A stretch of 64,000 bases of DNA from Zhengella mangrovi (lineage in GTDB: Bacteria > Pseudomonadota > Alphaproteobacteria > Rhizobiales > Rhizobiaceae), in the NCBI RefSeq assembly GCF_002727065.1, contig NZ_PDVP01000002.1:576083-640082 (forward strand). The letters are read 5' to 3'. Under the pieces are notes generated by a model, which was not told the origin of the DNA, ran no database searches, and worked only from the letters and a program-made list of their open reading frames with translations. Every line of letters starts with the position of its first letter. Positions within the stretch are counted from its first letter, which is position 1. A program made the translations under genes and the position numbers. Below are positions 15,771 to 24,519 of the stretch, piece by piece.

Positions 15771-18083
15771 CTACTTGACGCCGCCGGCCTCGTCGATGGC
15801 CCTCCAGACCCGTTCCGGCGTCGTCGGCATCTCGATGTGGGAAACGCCGCAAGCGCGCCAGAGCGCATCCGTGACGGCGTTCAGCGCCGCCGGCGTGGCA
15901 CCGATCGTGCCCGCCTCGCCGGCCCCCTTGATGCCCATGGCATTGGTGGTGGACGGCACGTTGCGGGTTTCGAAATCGAAGCTCGGCATATCCGCGGCGC
16001 GCGGCATGGCATAGTCCATGAAGGTCGCCGTGATGAGCTGGCCGCTTTCGTCGTAAACAGTATTTTCCATCAACGCCTGGCTGATGCCCTGCACCGCGCC
16101 GCCGTGCACCTGGCCGGCGAGCAGGAGCGGGTTCACCGACGCGCCGAAATCATCGACGATGGTGTAGCGCACGATCTCCGTTGCACCGGTCTGCGGGTCG
16201 ATCTCGACTTCGCAGACATGGGTGCCGTTCGGATAGGTGGCCTCGTCCTGCTTGAACTCGCCGAAACCCTTCAGGTCTTCCGGATCCTTGGCGGCTTTCG
16301 CGATGGCGGCGAAGGACATCGAGCGGTCGGTGCCGACAATGCGGGCCTCGCCCTCGGTCAGCTCGATGTCGGCGGCGTCGGCCTCCAGTTCGGAGGCGGC
16401 GATCCGGCGCATCTTCTGGGCCAGGTCATCGCCGGCCCGCGAGGCCGATACGCCCCCCAGCGGGATGGAGCGCGATCCGCCGGTCCCGCCGCCGTTGGTC
16501 AATTCGCTGGTATCGCCCTGGCGCACATGGATGCGTTCCAGCGGCAGGTCCAGCTTGTCGGCCACGAACTGGGCATAGGCCGTGGCGTGACCCTGGCCGT
16601 TGGACTGGGTGCCGATGAACAGCGTCACGTCACCGCTGTCTTCCAGCTTGAGATGCGCCGGCTCGGACCCGGCGAAGGCGCAGGCCTCGATATAGGTCGC
16701 CATGCCGATGCCGCGGATCTTGCCGCGCGAGCGGGCCTCGGCGACGCGGGCCTCGAAGCCGGCCCAGTCGGCCTTTTGCATGGCCTGGCGCATGTGGGCA
16801 TCGAACTCGCCGACATCGTACTTGCGGCCCGTGGGCGTGGTGTAGGGGAACTGCTCGGGGCGGATGAAATTGCGGGCCCGCAGTTCTTCCGGCGCGAGGT
16901 TCAGTTCGCGGGCGCACTGGTCGGCGAGTTTCTCGATCAGCAGGGCCGCTTCCGGCCGGCCGGCGCCGCGATAGGCATCCACCGGCACGGTGTGGGTGTA
17001 GACCCCGTCCACCGTCACGTCGATGACGGGAATGTCGTAGACGCCGGTGGTCATCGATGTTCCCACCCACGGGATGTAGGGGCCGAACTGGTTGGCATAG
17101 GCCCCCATGGCGGCGATCACCGAAATGCGGAGCGCGAGGAACCGGCCTTCGGCGTCCATCGCCATTTCGGCTTCCACCACGTTGTCGCGGCCGTGGGCAT
17201 CCTCGAGGAAGTGCTCGGTGCGGTCGCCTGTCCACTTCACCGGGCGGCCAAGACGGCGGGAGGCCTCCAGAACCAGCGGATATTCCCGGTAGACGAAGGT
17301 CTTCGTGCCGAACCCGCCACCGACGTCCGGGGTGATGACGCGCATCTGCTCCGGGTCGATGCCAAACACGTTCTGGCACAGCAGGCGGCGCAGGCTGAAC
17401 ACGCCCTGGGAGCCCGTGGTCAGCGTGATGCCGTCGTCGCGCCAGTCGCCAATGGCCGCGCGCGGCTCCATGTAATTGCTGACGAGGCGGTTGTTGACGA
17501 AGGCAACCCGGGTGACGTGCGCTGCCTTTGCGAAGGCAGCGTCGGTCTCTTCCTTCGAGCCGCGATGGTAGGTGAAGGCCTTGTTGCTGCCTGCGTCGGG
17601 CCAGACCAGCGGCGCATCGGCATCGAGCGCGCGGGCCGTTTCGATCACCGGATCCGTCGTGTCGTAGTCCACCTCGATCAGTTCGGCGGCGTCGGCGGCC
17701 AGTTCGCGGGTGTCGGCCACGATGAAGGCAACGGCATCTCCAACATGGCGTACCGCATTGCGGCACAGGACGGGGATGTTGCGCGGCGTCGCGCCCTTCA
17801 GCTCCGGCAGGGCCTGGAAGAGCGGCGAAACAAGGTCGCCAAGGTTGTCGATGTCCGGTCCGGTCAGAACGAGATGGACCCCCTCGGCGCCGCGGGCCGC
17901 GTCCAGCGAACCGGCGTCGATGGAAAAGGTCGCGGCGGCCACCGGCGAACGCAGGACGTAGCCGTGCAGGCATCCTTCCGGCGCGATGTCGTCGGTGTAG
18001 CGGCCCCTGCCGGTCACGAAGGTCTGGTCTTCCACCCGGCGCGCGGATGCACCGAAGCCGAACTTCACATTGGCCATGCCCAT
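15771..18083 (-). CDS. xanthine dehydrogenase-family molybdopterin-binding large subunit
   Basis: A 770-residue molybdenum hydroxylase large subunit (CoxL/XdhB-like). It has the N-terminal RRVEDQTFVTGRGRYTDD, the molybdopterin-contact GGGFGTKTF, an AYRGAGRPEA active-site loop (not the AYRCSFR of true form I CO dehydrogenase), TQSNGQGHAT and the catalytic glutamate in KGAGEAGTIGA near residue 722. Members hydroxylate aldehydes, purines or heterocycles. No FAD or 2Fe-2S subunit gene lies beside it: upstream is the divergent pepN and downstream the transporter. Partners must be elsewhere. Confidence 0.93.
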   Translation of the reverse strand: MGMANVKFGFGASARRVEDQTFVTGRGRYTDDIAPEGCLHGYVLRSPVAAATFSIDAGSLDAARGAEGVHLVLTGPDIDNLGDLVSPLFQALPELKGATPRNIPVLCRNAVRHVGDAVAFIVADTRELAADAAELIEVDYDTTDPVIETARALDADAPLVWPDAGSNKAFTYHRGSKEETDAAFAKAAHVTRVAFVNNRLVSNYMEPRAAIGDWRDDGITLTTGSQGVFSLRRLLCQNVFGIDPEQMRVITPDVGGGFGTKTFVYREYPLVLEASRRLGRPVKWTGDRTEHFLEDAHGRDNVVEAEMAMDAEGRFLALRISVIAAMGAYANQFGPYIPWVGTSMTTGVYDIPVIDVTVDGVYTHTVPVDAYRGAGRPEAALLIEKLADQCARELNLAPEELRARNFIRPEQFPYTTPTGRKYDVGEFDAHMRQAMQKADWAGFEARVAEARSRGKIRGIGMATYIEACAFAGSEPAHLKLEDSGDVTLFIGTQSNGQGHATAYAQFVADKLDLPLERIHVRQGDTSELTNGGGTGGSRSIPLGGVSASRAGDDLAQKMRRIAASELEADAADIELTEGEARIVGTDRSMSFAAIAKAAKDPEDLKGFGEFKQDEATYPNGTHVCEVEIDPQTGATEIVRYTIVDDFGASVNPLLLAGQVHGGAVQGISQALMENTVYDESGQLITATFMDYAMPRAADMPSFDFETRNVPSTTNAMGIKGAGEAGTIGATPAALNAVTDALWRACGVSHIEMPTTPERVWRAIDEAGGVK

Positions 18084-18248
18084 GGCAATCGCTCTCCCTT
18101 GCTCTCTCAGCCAGTGACCTAGATGGGTCAGTAAAAGGCTTTGTCGATTGGTCCCGATTGGATAAACAGGCCCTGTCGGCAGTCAAGCCGGCGCCCGCTC
18201 ACGTGCAGCAAGCGATAACACCGGCAAGCCGCCGGCGAAAGGTCATCA

Positions 18249-20882
18249 ATGCGTACCGACACAGGACAGGTCTTCAAGCTCTCCGACTACCAACCGACGG
18301 ATTACCTCATTGCCAGCACGCACATGACGTTCCGGCTGGAGGAGGGCAAGGCGACCTGCAAGGCGGTGCTGAGCGTGGAGCGGCGCGACGGTGTGGCGGA
18401 GGGCGCGCCGCTGGTGCTCGACGGCGACGGCCTCGACCTGGCCTCGCTGAAGCTCGACGGCAAGCTGCTGAACGAGGGCTACGAGGCGACGCCGGACCGG
18501 CTGACGCTTGCCAATCCCCCTGCCCGTTTCGACCTGGAGATCGTCACGCGGCTCGACCCGGATGCCAACAAGGCACTGTCCGGCCTCTACCGCTCGTCCG
18601 GCAACTACTGCACACAGTGCGAGGCCGAGGGCTTCCGGCGCATCACCTATTTCCTCGACCGCCCCGACGTGCTTTCGGTCTACAGCGTGCGCATCGAGGC
18701 GCCGAAGGACGGGCACCCGGTGATGCTGTCGAACGGCAATCCCGGCGAGACCGGCGATCTCCGCGAGGGCTGGCACTTCGCCGAGTGGCATGATCCCCAC
18801 CCCAAGCCGTCCTACCTGTTTGCGCTGGTGGCGGGCGACCTGGCACGCGTGTCCGACCGTTTCACGACCATGGAGGGCCGGCCGGTCGACCTAGGCATCT
18901 ATGTCGAGCATGGCAAGGAAGACCGCGCGGCCTACGCGATGGATGCGCTCAAGCGCTCGATGCGCTGGGACGAGGAGGTGTTCGGGCGCGCGTATGACCT
19001 CGACGTCTTCAACATCGTCGCAGTGTCGGACTTCAACATGGGGGCGATGGAGAACAAGGGTCTCAACGTCTTCAACGACAAGTACGTGCTGGCGGACGAG
19101 GCGACGGCCACCGACGCGGATTTCGCCAATATCGAGGCGATCATCGCGCACGAGTATTTCCATAATTGGACCGGCAACAGAATCACTTGCCGCGACTGGT
19201 TCCAGCTTTGCCTCAAGGAAGGCCTGACGGTCTTCCGCGACCATGAATTTTCCGCCGACATGCGCTCGCGCGGGGTCAAGCGCATCGCCGAAGTGCGGCT
19301 GCTCAAGTCGCACCAGTTCCCTGAGGATGCCGGGCCGCTGGCGCACCCGGTGCGCCCGCGGGCCTACCGCGAGATCAACAACTTCTACACGGCGACGGTC
19401 TACGAGAAGGGATCGGAAGTGGTGCGGATGATCCGCACCGTGCTCGGTGCCGAGACATTCCGGGCCGGCATGGACCTCTACTTCGAGCGCCATGACGGCG
19501 ATGCGGCCACGATCGAGGACTTCCTCGCCTGTTTCGAGGACGCATCGGGGCGCAACCTGTCGCAGTTCGCGCTGTGGTACCACCAGGCCGGAACCCCGCA
19601 CCTGTCGATCAAGGCCAGCCACGACGCCCGGACCGGGCAGTTCGTGCTCGATGTCGAGCAGTCGGTGCCGGCGACGCCCGGTGAAAGCCGCAAGAAGCTG
19701 ATGCACATCCCCCTCGCCTTCGGCCTCGTCGGTCCGGACGGCGAGGACATGGCGCCGACCGGCATCGAGGGCGCGGAGGTGCGCGACGGCGTGATCCACC
19801 TGACGAAGCGCAAGCACACGATCCGCTTCTCCGGCATCCACGAGCGGCCCGTGCCGTCGCTGTTGCGCGGTTTCTCGGCCCCGGTGACGCTGGCCTTCGA
19901 GCAGAGCGAGGCCGACCGCATGTTCCTGGCGCGCCACGACAACGACGCGTTCTCGCGCTGGCAGGCGCTGGACCGGCTGTTCAGCGACGAACTGATCCGT
20001 CTGACTCGGCTGGCGCGCGGCGGCAAGGCAATGGCGGTCGACCGGCAATTGGTCGCGCTGGCAGGCGAGATCGCCGCCGACGGCGCCCTGGAGCCGGCCT
20101 ACCGGTCGCTGGCGCTGACCCTGCCCGGCGAAGCGGACATCGCGCGGGAAATCGGGGAGGATGTCGATCCGGACGCGATCTTCGCTGCACGCAACGTGCT
20201 CTCGACGGCGATCGCCGACGGCAACGGTGACGGCTTCCGCCAGCTTTACGACGGGCTGGAGGAAACCGGGCGTTTCCGCCCCGATGCGGCGCAGGCCGGC
20301 CGGCGGGCGCTGCGGCTGACGCTGCTCGGTTACCTGACCGGCGAGGCGGAGACCGCGCTTGCCAAGGCGCATTTCGACACGGCCGGCAACATGACCGACC
20401 TCGCCGGGGCGCTGGCCGTGCTGACGCAGAAGGCCGGCGGTTCGGCTGCGGCCGAGGCGGCGCTGGAGGCCTTCGAGGCGCGCTTCCGCGACGATCCGCT
20501 GGTGCTGGACAAGTGGTTCTCCATGCAGGCGATGATGCCCGGCGACGCGGCGCTGGCGCGGGTCAAGGGCCTGATGGACCATCCGGGTTTCCAGATTGCC
20601 AATCCGAACCGGGTGCGCTCGCTCATCGGCATCTGGGCGAGTGCGAACCAGACCGGCTTTCATCGTCCGGACGGCGAAGGCTATGCCTTCTTCGCCGAGA
20701 CCGTGCTGGCCATCGGAAAGATGAACCCGCAGGTCGCCGCGCGGCTTGCCACGGCGCTGCGCTCGTGGCGCTCGCTTGAACCGAAACGTCGGGAAAAGGC
20801 GCGCAAGGCGCTGGTTTCCATGGCGAATGCACCGGACCTTTCGACCGACCTGAAGGACATCGTGGACCGGACCCTGGCGTGA
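18249..20882 (+). CDS. pepN: aminopeptidase N
   Basis: An 877-residue M1-family zinc aminopeptidase. GAMENKGLN (from residue 265) binds the substrate amino terminus, and HEYFHNW (301-307) is the HExxH zinc motif with the third ligand glutamate in LKEGLTVFRD about 18 residues on. The length and the C-terminal helical domain fit E. coli-type PepN. It removes N-terminal residues from peptides in the cytosol. It is divergent from the molybdenum hydroxylase gene; the 165-base gap should hold both promoters. Confidence 0.97.
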   Translation: MRTDTGQVFKLSDYQPTDYLIASTHMTFRLEEGKATCKAVLSVERRDGVAEGAPLVLDGDGLDLASLKLDGKLLNEGYEATPDRLTLANPPARFDLEIVTRLDPDANKALSGLYRSSGNYCTQCEAEGFRRITYFLDRPDVLSVYSVRIEAPKDGHPVMLSNGNPGETGDLREGWHFAEWHDPHPKPSYLFALVAGDLARVSDRFTTMEGRPVDLGIYVEHGKEDRAAYAMDALKRSMRWDEEVFGRAYDLDVFNIVAVSDFNMGAMENKGLNVFNDKYVLADEATATDADFANIEAIIAHEYFHNWTGNRITCRDWFQLCLKEGLTVFRDHEFSADMRSRGVKRIAEVRLLKSHQFPEDAGPLAHPVRPRAYREINNFYTATVYEKGSEVVRMIRTVLGAETFRAGMDLYFERHDGDAATIEDFLACFEDASGRNLSQFALWYHQAGTPHLSIKASHDARTGQFVLDVEQSVPATPGESRKKLMHIPLAFGLVGPDGEDMAPTGIEGAEVRDGVIHLTKRKHTIRFSGIHERPVPSLLRGFSAPVTLAFEQSEADRMFLARHDNDAFSRWQALDRLFSDELIRLTRLARGGKAMAVDRQLVALAGEIAADGALEPAYRSLALTLPGEADIAREIGEDVDPDAIFAARNVLSTAIADGNGDGFRQLYDGLEETGRFRPDAAQAGRRALRLTLLGYLTGEAETALAKAHFDTAGNMTDLAGALAVLTQKAGGSAAAEAALEAFEARFRDDPLVLDKWFSMQAMMPGDAALARVKGLMDHPGFQIANPNRVRSLIGIWASANQTGFHRPDGEGYAFFAETVLAIGKMNPQVAARLATALRSWRSLEPKRREKARKALVSMANAPDLSTDLKDIVDRTLA

Positions 20883-20939
20883 CGTTCCGGGCGCCCGTTA
20901 CCGACTTGTCAACTTTTTGATCGGCGGGGACTGGACAAG

Positions 20940-20995
20940 CCGAATCGCGGATGATTCCTTACTGACGATTCGGTTGTGCGGCGTTCCGAATCATC
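20940..20995 (+). promoter_or_regulatory. alternative-hairpin leader before the PAS histidine kinase gene
   Basis: CCGAATCG (20940-20947) can pair with CGATTCGG (20966-20973). The same second element can instead pair with CCGAATC at 20986-20992. In addition GATGATTC (20950-20957) matches GAATCATC (20988-20995). These pairings exclude one another or form a pseudoknot, as in attenuators. The structure ends about 19 bases before the GGGGAGG ribosome site (21014-21020). Alternatively the three related 7-8 base elements are protein-binding sites. Confidence 0.4.
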
Positions 20996-21026
20996 AAGCG
21001 GCAGACATCCAACGGGGAGGCCACAC

Positions 21027-23342
21027 ATGGCCAAGACGGACGCGTTCGGCGCGCCCGATCGGGACAGTTTTATCCGCGGCAACGCCAAGCAGGACCATGC
21101 CGGGCGGCTGCGCGGAGCAGCGCAACTTCTGGCCAAGCCGGCCTATCGCCGCCTGATCGCCTCGGAGCCCGTGCTTCGGCGGTCGGTCCCGATCCTGATC
21201 GTCATTTTCCTCGTCATGGTGGCGGGCATCCGCCTGATCAACATGCTCAACCAGCATGACGACACGGCCCAGACGGCCCGCGTGATGCTGCAGATGAGCG
21301 CCGGCAAGCTGGCCAGCGAACTGGCGCGGCTCGACGACGACGCACCGGTCGCCGACGTCCTGTCGGCCATCGAGGATGTCAATGCGGTTGGCGCCATGGG
21401 CGGGCGCAGCGCGCTGATCGTCACCGACAATTCGCTGACCGTGATCGCGGCCGTCGGCACCGCGCAGCCGCTCGTCGGTCGCAGCCTCGACACGATCCTG
21501 ACCGGCGGGCAGCCGCTGTTCCTGTTCGGCGACAAAGCCGACGTCATGACCGTCGGAATGGACGGCCGCAGCCAGCTGGCCGCCATGTCGTTCAGCCCGA
21601 ACCGGCGCTTCGGAGCGCTGGCCGTGGTGCCGGAGTCGCTGGTCTTCGCCGCCTGGAAACAGTCAATCTCGCTCAACGTCACGCTGTTTGTGACCACGTC
21701 GATGGTGCTGATCGTCATCCTGTACGCCTATTTCGGCCAGGCGGCGCGGGCACGTGCGGCCGATGCCATGTATTCCAAGGCCCACGACCACGTCGACATG
21801 GCGCTGATGCGCGGGCGCTGCGGCCTGTGGGATTGGGACATGTCGCGCGGCTGCATGTACTGGTCGCGGTCTATGTACGACATGCTCGGCTACGCGCCGA
21901 GCGAGGGCATGCTCTCCTTCGGCGAGGTGTCGAACATCATCCATCCCGACGACGGCGACCTCTTCGAGATCGCGACCCGGATCGCCGGCCGCGAGATCAG
22001 CCATATCGACCAGGTGTTCCGGATGCGCCACGCCGACGGCCACTGGGTGTGGATGCGCGCCCGTGCGAAGGTCGTCGACCCTGAGGCGCCGGAAGCCCAC
22101 CTGATCGGCATCGCGGTCGATGTCACCGAGCAGCACCGCCTCGCGCTGGCCTCCGAGGAAGCCGACATGCGGCTGCGGACGGCCATCGAGAACGTCCCGG
22201 AATCCTTTGTCCTCTGGGATTCGCGCGGCAAGCTGGTCCTTTGCAATTCCAAGTACCTGGAGCAGATGGGCCTGACGGCCTCCGACGTGCAGCCGGGCAC
22301 CCACCGCGACGACGTGGAAGCACAGATGGCCCCGTTCGCCATGCAGAAGCGCATGGCCAACGGCGACGGCGGCGCAACCTGGGAACGGCAGCTGGCCGAC
22401 GGGCGCTGGCTGCAGGTCAACGAGTTCCGCACCCGCGACGGCGGCGTCGTGTCGATCGGAACAGACATCACCGCGCTCAAGCTGCATCACGAGCGGCTGC
22501 AGGAAAGCGAGCGCCGGCTGATGGCGACCATCCACGACCTGTCGCTGATGCGCAAATCGGAAGAAGAACGCACCCGCGAACTGGAAGACCTGAACCGGAA
22601 ATACCAGGCGGAAAAGGACCGGGCCGAAGCAGCCAACCGGGCCAAGTCGGAATTCCTGGCCAACATGAGCCACGAGTTGCGCACACCGCTCAACGCTGTC
22701 ATCGGATTCTCGGAAGTGATGCAGGCCGGCCTTTTCGGGCCGCTCGGTTCCGACCGCTACGAGGAATATGCGCGCGACATCCACCAGAGCGGCAATTACC
22801 TGCTCAACGTCATCAACGACATACTCGACATGTCCAAGATCGAGGCCGGACGGTTCACGCTGGAGCAGGAAAACTTCGATCTCTGCCCGCTGATCAAGGA
22901 AACCGTTGCCATGGTGGCCCTGCAGGCCAAGGCCAAGGCGATCACGATGGAAACGCGGATTTCCGACCGGCTTACGCTGACCGCCGACCGCCGGGCCATG
23001 AAGCAGATCACGCTCAACCTGCTGTCGAACGCAGTGAAATTCACCGGCGAAGGCGGGCACATCAAGGTGCGGGCGCGCAACACGTCCGGCGCGCTGACAC
23101 TGACCATCGAGGACAACGGCTGCGGCATTCCGAGCGAAGCCCTGCGCAAGCTCGGCAAGCCGTTCGAACAGGTGCAGAACCAGTTCTCCAAGAACCATAC
23201 CGGCTCCGGTCTCGGCCTCGCCATTTCCCGCTCGCTGGCCGAACTGCATGGCGGCGCTCTTAAAATCCGGTCGCACGAGGGCCGCGGAACCATCGTCTCC
23301 GTGCGCATTCCGCATGCGCAGACGGAACAACTGGCCGCCTGA
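21027..23342 (+). CDS. membrane PAS-domain sensor histidine kinase
   Basis: A 771-residue kinase. In order: a membrane helix near residues 48-68, an extracytoplasmic sensor region of about 150 residues, a second helix near 217-235, a PAS domain (about 260-370), a second PAS domain (about 390-480), a coiled coil (about 485-540), HisKA with the phospho-acceptor in NMSHELRTPLNAVIGFSEVM (about 547-566), and an ATPase domain (NLLSNAVKF, IEDNGCGIP, GSGLGLAISRSL). No receiver domain or response regulator is adjacent. The HisKA sequence resembles the PleC/DivJ/PdhS type, so it may act on DivK- or PleD-like regulators. The start is set by GGGGAGG at 21014. Confidence 0.9.
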   Translation: MAKTDAFGAPDRDSFIRGNAKQDHAGRLRGAAQLLAKPAYRRLIASEPVLRRSVPILIVIFLVMVAGIRLINMLNQHDDTAQTARVMLQMSAGKLASELARLDDDAPVADVLSAIEDVNAVGAMGGRSALIVTDNSLTVIAAVGTAQPLVGRSLDTILTGGQPLFLFGDKADVMTVGMDGRSQLAAMSFSPNRRFGALAVVPESLVFAAWKQSISLNVTLFVTTSMVLIVILYAYFGQAARARAADAMYSKAHDHVDMALMRGRCGLWDWDMSRGCMYWSRSMYDMLGYAPSEGMLSFGEVSNIIHPDDGDLFEIATRIAGREISHIDQVFRMRHADGHWVWMRARAKVVDPEAPEAHLIGIAVDVTEQHRLALASEEADMRLRTAIENVPESFVLWDSRGKLVLCNSKYLEQMGLTASDVQPGTHRDDVEAQMAPFAMQKRMANGDGGATWERQLADGRWLQVNEFRTRDGGVVSIGTDITALKLHHERLQESERRLMATIHDLSLMRKSEEERTRELEDLNRKYQAEKDRAEAANRAKSEFLANMSHELRTPLNAVIGFSEVMQAGLFGPLGSDRYEEYARDIHQSGNYLLNVINDILDMSKIEAGRFTLEQENFDLCPLIKETVAMVALQAKAKAITMETRISDRLTLTADRRAMKQITLNLLSNAVKFTGEGGHIKVRARNTSGALTLTIEDNGCGIPSEALRKLGKPFEQVQNQFSKNHTGSGLGLAISRSLAELHGGALKIRSHEGRGTIVSVRIPHAQTEQLAA

Positions 23343-23362
23343 GCTGCGTTCCATAAAAATGA

Positions 23363-23381
23363 CCCCGGCCAAAAGCCGGGG
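23363..23381 (-). terminator. hairpin, possible terminator
   Basis: CCCCGGC-CAAAA-GCCGGGG is a 7-bp GC stem, 20 bases after the kinase stop. On the minus strand it is followed by TCATTTTTATGG. It could terminate transcription coming from the EF-hand gene through the repeat array, and on the plus strand it may protect the 3' end of the kinase mRNA. Confidence 0.5.
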
Positions 23382-23484
23382 CCATCCAATGCTTCAACCG
23401 CTGCCATCGGCCCGGTCTTGCCGGCGTCTTCGGGCAATGTCGCCACAAGTTGTTCGGCCGCAATGCCTTGCCGGGTTGTTCCGC

Positions 23485-23754
23485 CGCAACTCCGGACGCG
23501 AAACCGGTACCCACTTTCGCTGGAATTCACCTTCCCGTGCCGCAATTCCGGACGCGAAACCGGTACCCGCTTTCGCTGGAATTCACCTTCCCGTGCCGCA
23601 ATTCCGGACGCGAAACCGGTACCCGCTTTCGCTGGAATTCACCTTCCCGTGCCGCAATTCCGGACGCGAAACCGGTACCCACTTTCGCTGGAATTCAACT
23701 TCCCGTGCCGCAATTCCGGACGCGAAACCGGTACCCACTTTCGCTGGAATTGCT
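23485..23754. repeat. five-copy tandem array of a 56-bp palindromic repeat
   Basis: The element TCCGGACG recurs at 23491, 23547, 23603, 23659 and 23715, an exact 56-base period. Each unit has a roughly 40-base imperfect hairpin (outer arms AATTCC / GGAATT, inner arms GCGAAA / TTTCGC around GGTACC), followed by about 16 bases resembling CACCTTCCCGTGCCGC. Copies differ at only a few positions. The array ends directly at the stop of the EF-hand gene. It has no variable spacers, so it is not a CRISPR. A related 55-base repeat begins at 63882. Confidence 0.9.
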
Positions 23755-24471
23755 CTAGTCGTCGTCGTCCATCATCGGGCGATTGCCGCGCATGCCGGGG
23801 CCCATTCCCTGACGGCCCATACCGTAGCCGGGCATGTTGCCCCAGTTGCCGCGCGGACCCCAGCCATCGCGATGACCCCAGTTGCCACGCGGGCCCCAGG
23901 CGCCAGGCCGGCCGACCTCGTCCTTTTCGACCTTGCCGTCATCGTTGCGGTCCATGAGCGCAAAGATCTTCTTCTGGCGGTTCTCGATCTCGTCGGTGGT
24001 CAGCTTGCCGTCGCCATTGAGGTCGAAGCGGCGTATCAGCTGCTCGGCCCGGCGCTCGGCCCGCATGCGCTCGATGACGTCGGCCACCTCGCCCACGGTC
24101 AGTTCGCCGTTCTTATCGGCATCGGCACCGAGGATGCGGCCACCCATGGCGGCGGAGAACTCCTCGTAGGTGACATCGCCGGACTTGTCGGCGTCGGCCC
24201 GGTCGAACATGGCCTGGCCACGCATGCCGGGGCCACGACCCATTCCGGGACCACGACCATATCCGGGCCCCATGCCCGGTCCCATTCCTGGGCCCATGCC
24301 CATTTCGTCTCGGTCCATGCCGCCACAATCGCCCGTCGGTCCCATGCCCATATGATGGCCACGCCAGCCACCGCCATCCCGGCCGGGCCCGAAATCATCC
24401 GCCTGTGCGGCGGCGGAGGCAAAGCCTGCCAAGGTCGCAAAAGCCAGTGCAAGTTTCGTCGTTTTCTTCAT
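23755..24471 (-). CDS. secreted EF-hand protein with Gly/Pro/Met-rich regions
   Basis: A 238-residue protein. A signal peptide (residues 1-24, ending in AAAQADD) is followed by a low-complexity stretch of repeated GMGPGMGPG-type units. Four EF-hand-like calcium loops come next: DADKSGDVTYEE, DADKNGELTVGE, DLNGDGKLTTDE and DRNDDGKVEKDE. The tail is again Gly/Trp/Met-rich and ends in DDDD. The EF hands should bind calcium in the periplasm or outside the cell; the rest is unclear. The ATG at 24471 has a GAGGAAG ribosome site. The gene is 48 bases beyond glnE. Confidence 0.9.
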   Translation of the reverse strand: MKKTTKLALAFATLAGFASAAAQADDFGPGRDGGGWRGHHMGMGPTGDCGGMDRDEMGMGPGMGPGMGPGYGRGPGMGRGPGMRGQAMFDRADADKSGDVTYEEFSAAMGGRILGADADKNGELTVGEVADVIERMRAERRAEQLIRRFDLNGDGKLTTDEIENRQKKIFALMDRNDDGKVEKDEVGRPGAWGPRGNWGHRDGWGPRGNWGNMPGYGMGRQGMGPGMRGNRPMMDDDD

Positions 24472-24519
24472 CTCGGCTTCCTCATGTTCCTGTTTCAACC
24501 ATCGTCATGCAGGCACGTC

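Noticed and set aside
15480..18122. 880-codon frame antisense to the molybdenum hydroxylase
   Set aside because: The opposite strand has complete catalytic motifs; this frame has none.
23485..23754. CRISPR array
   Set aside because: The whole 56-base period is repeated including the spacers, and no cas genes are present in the window.
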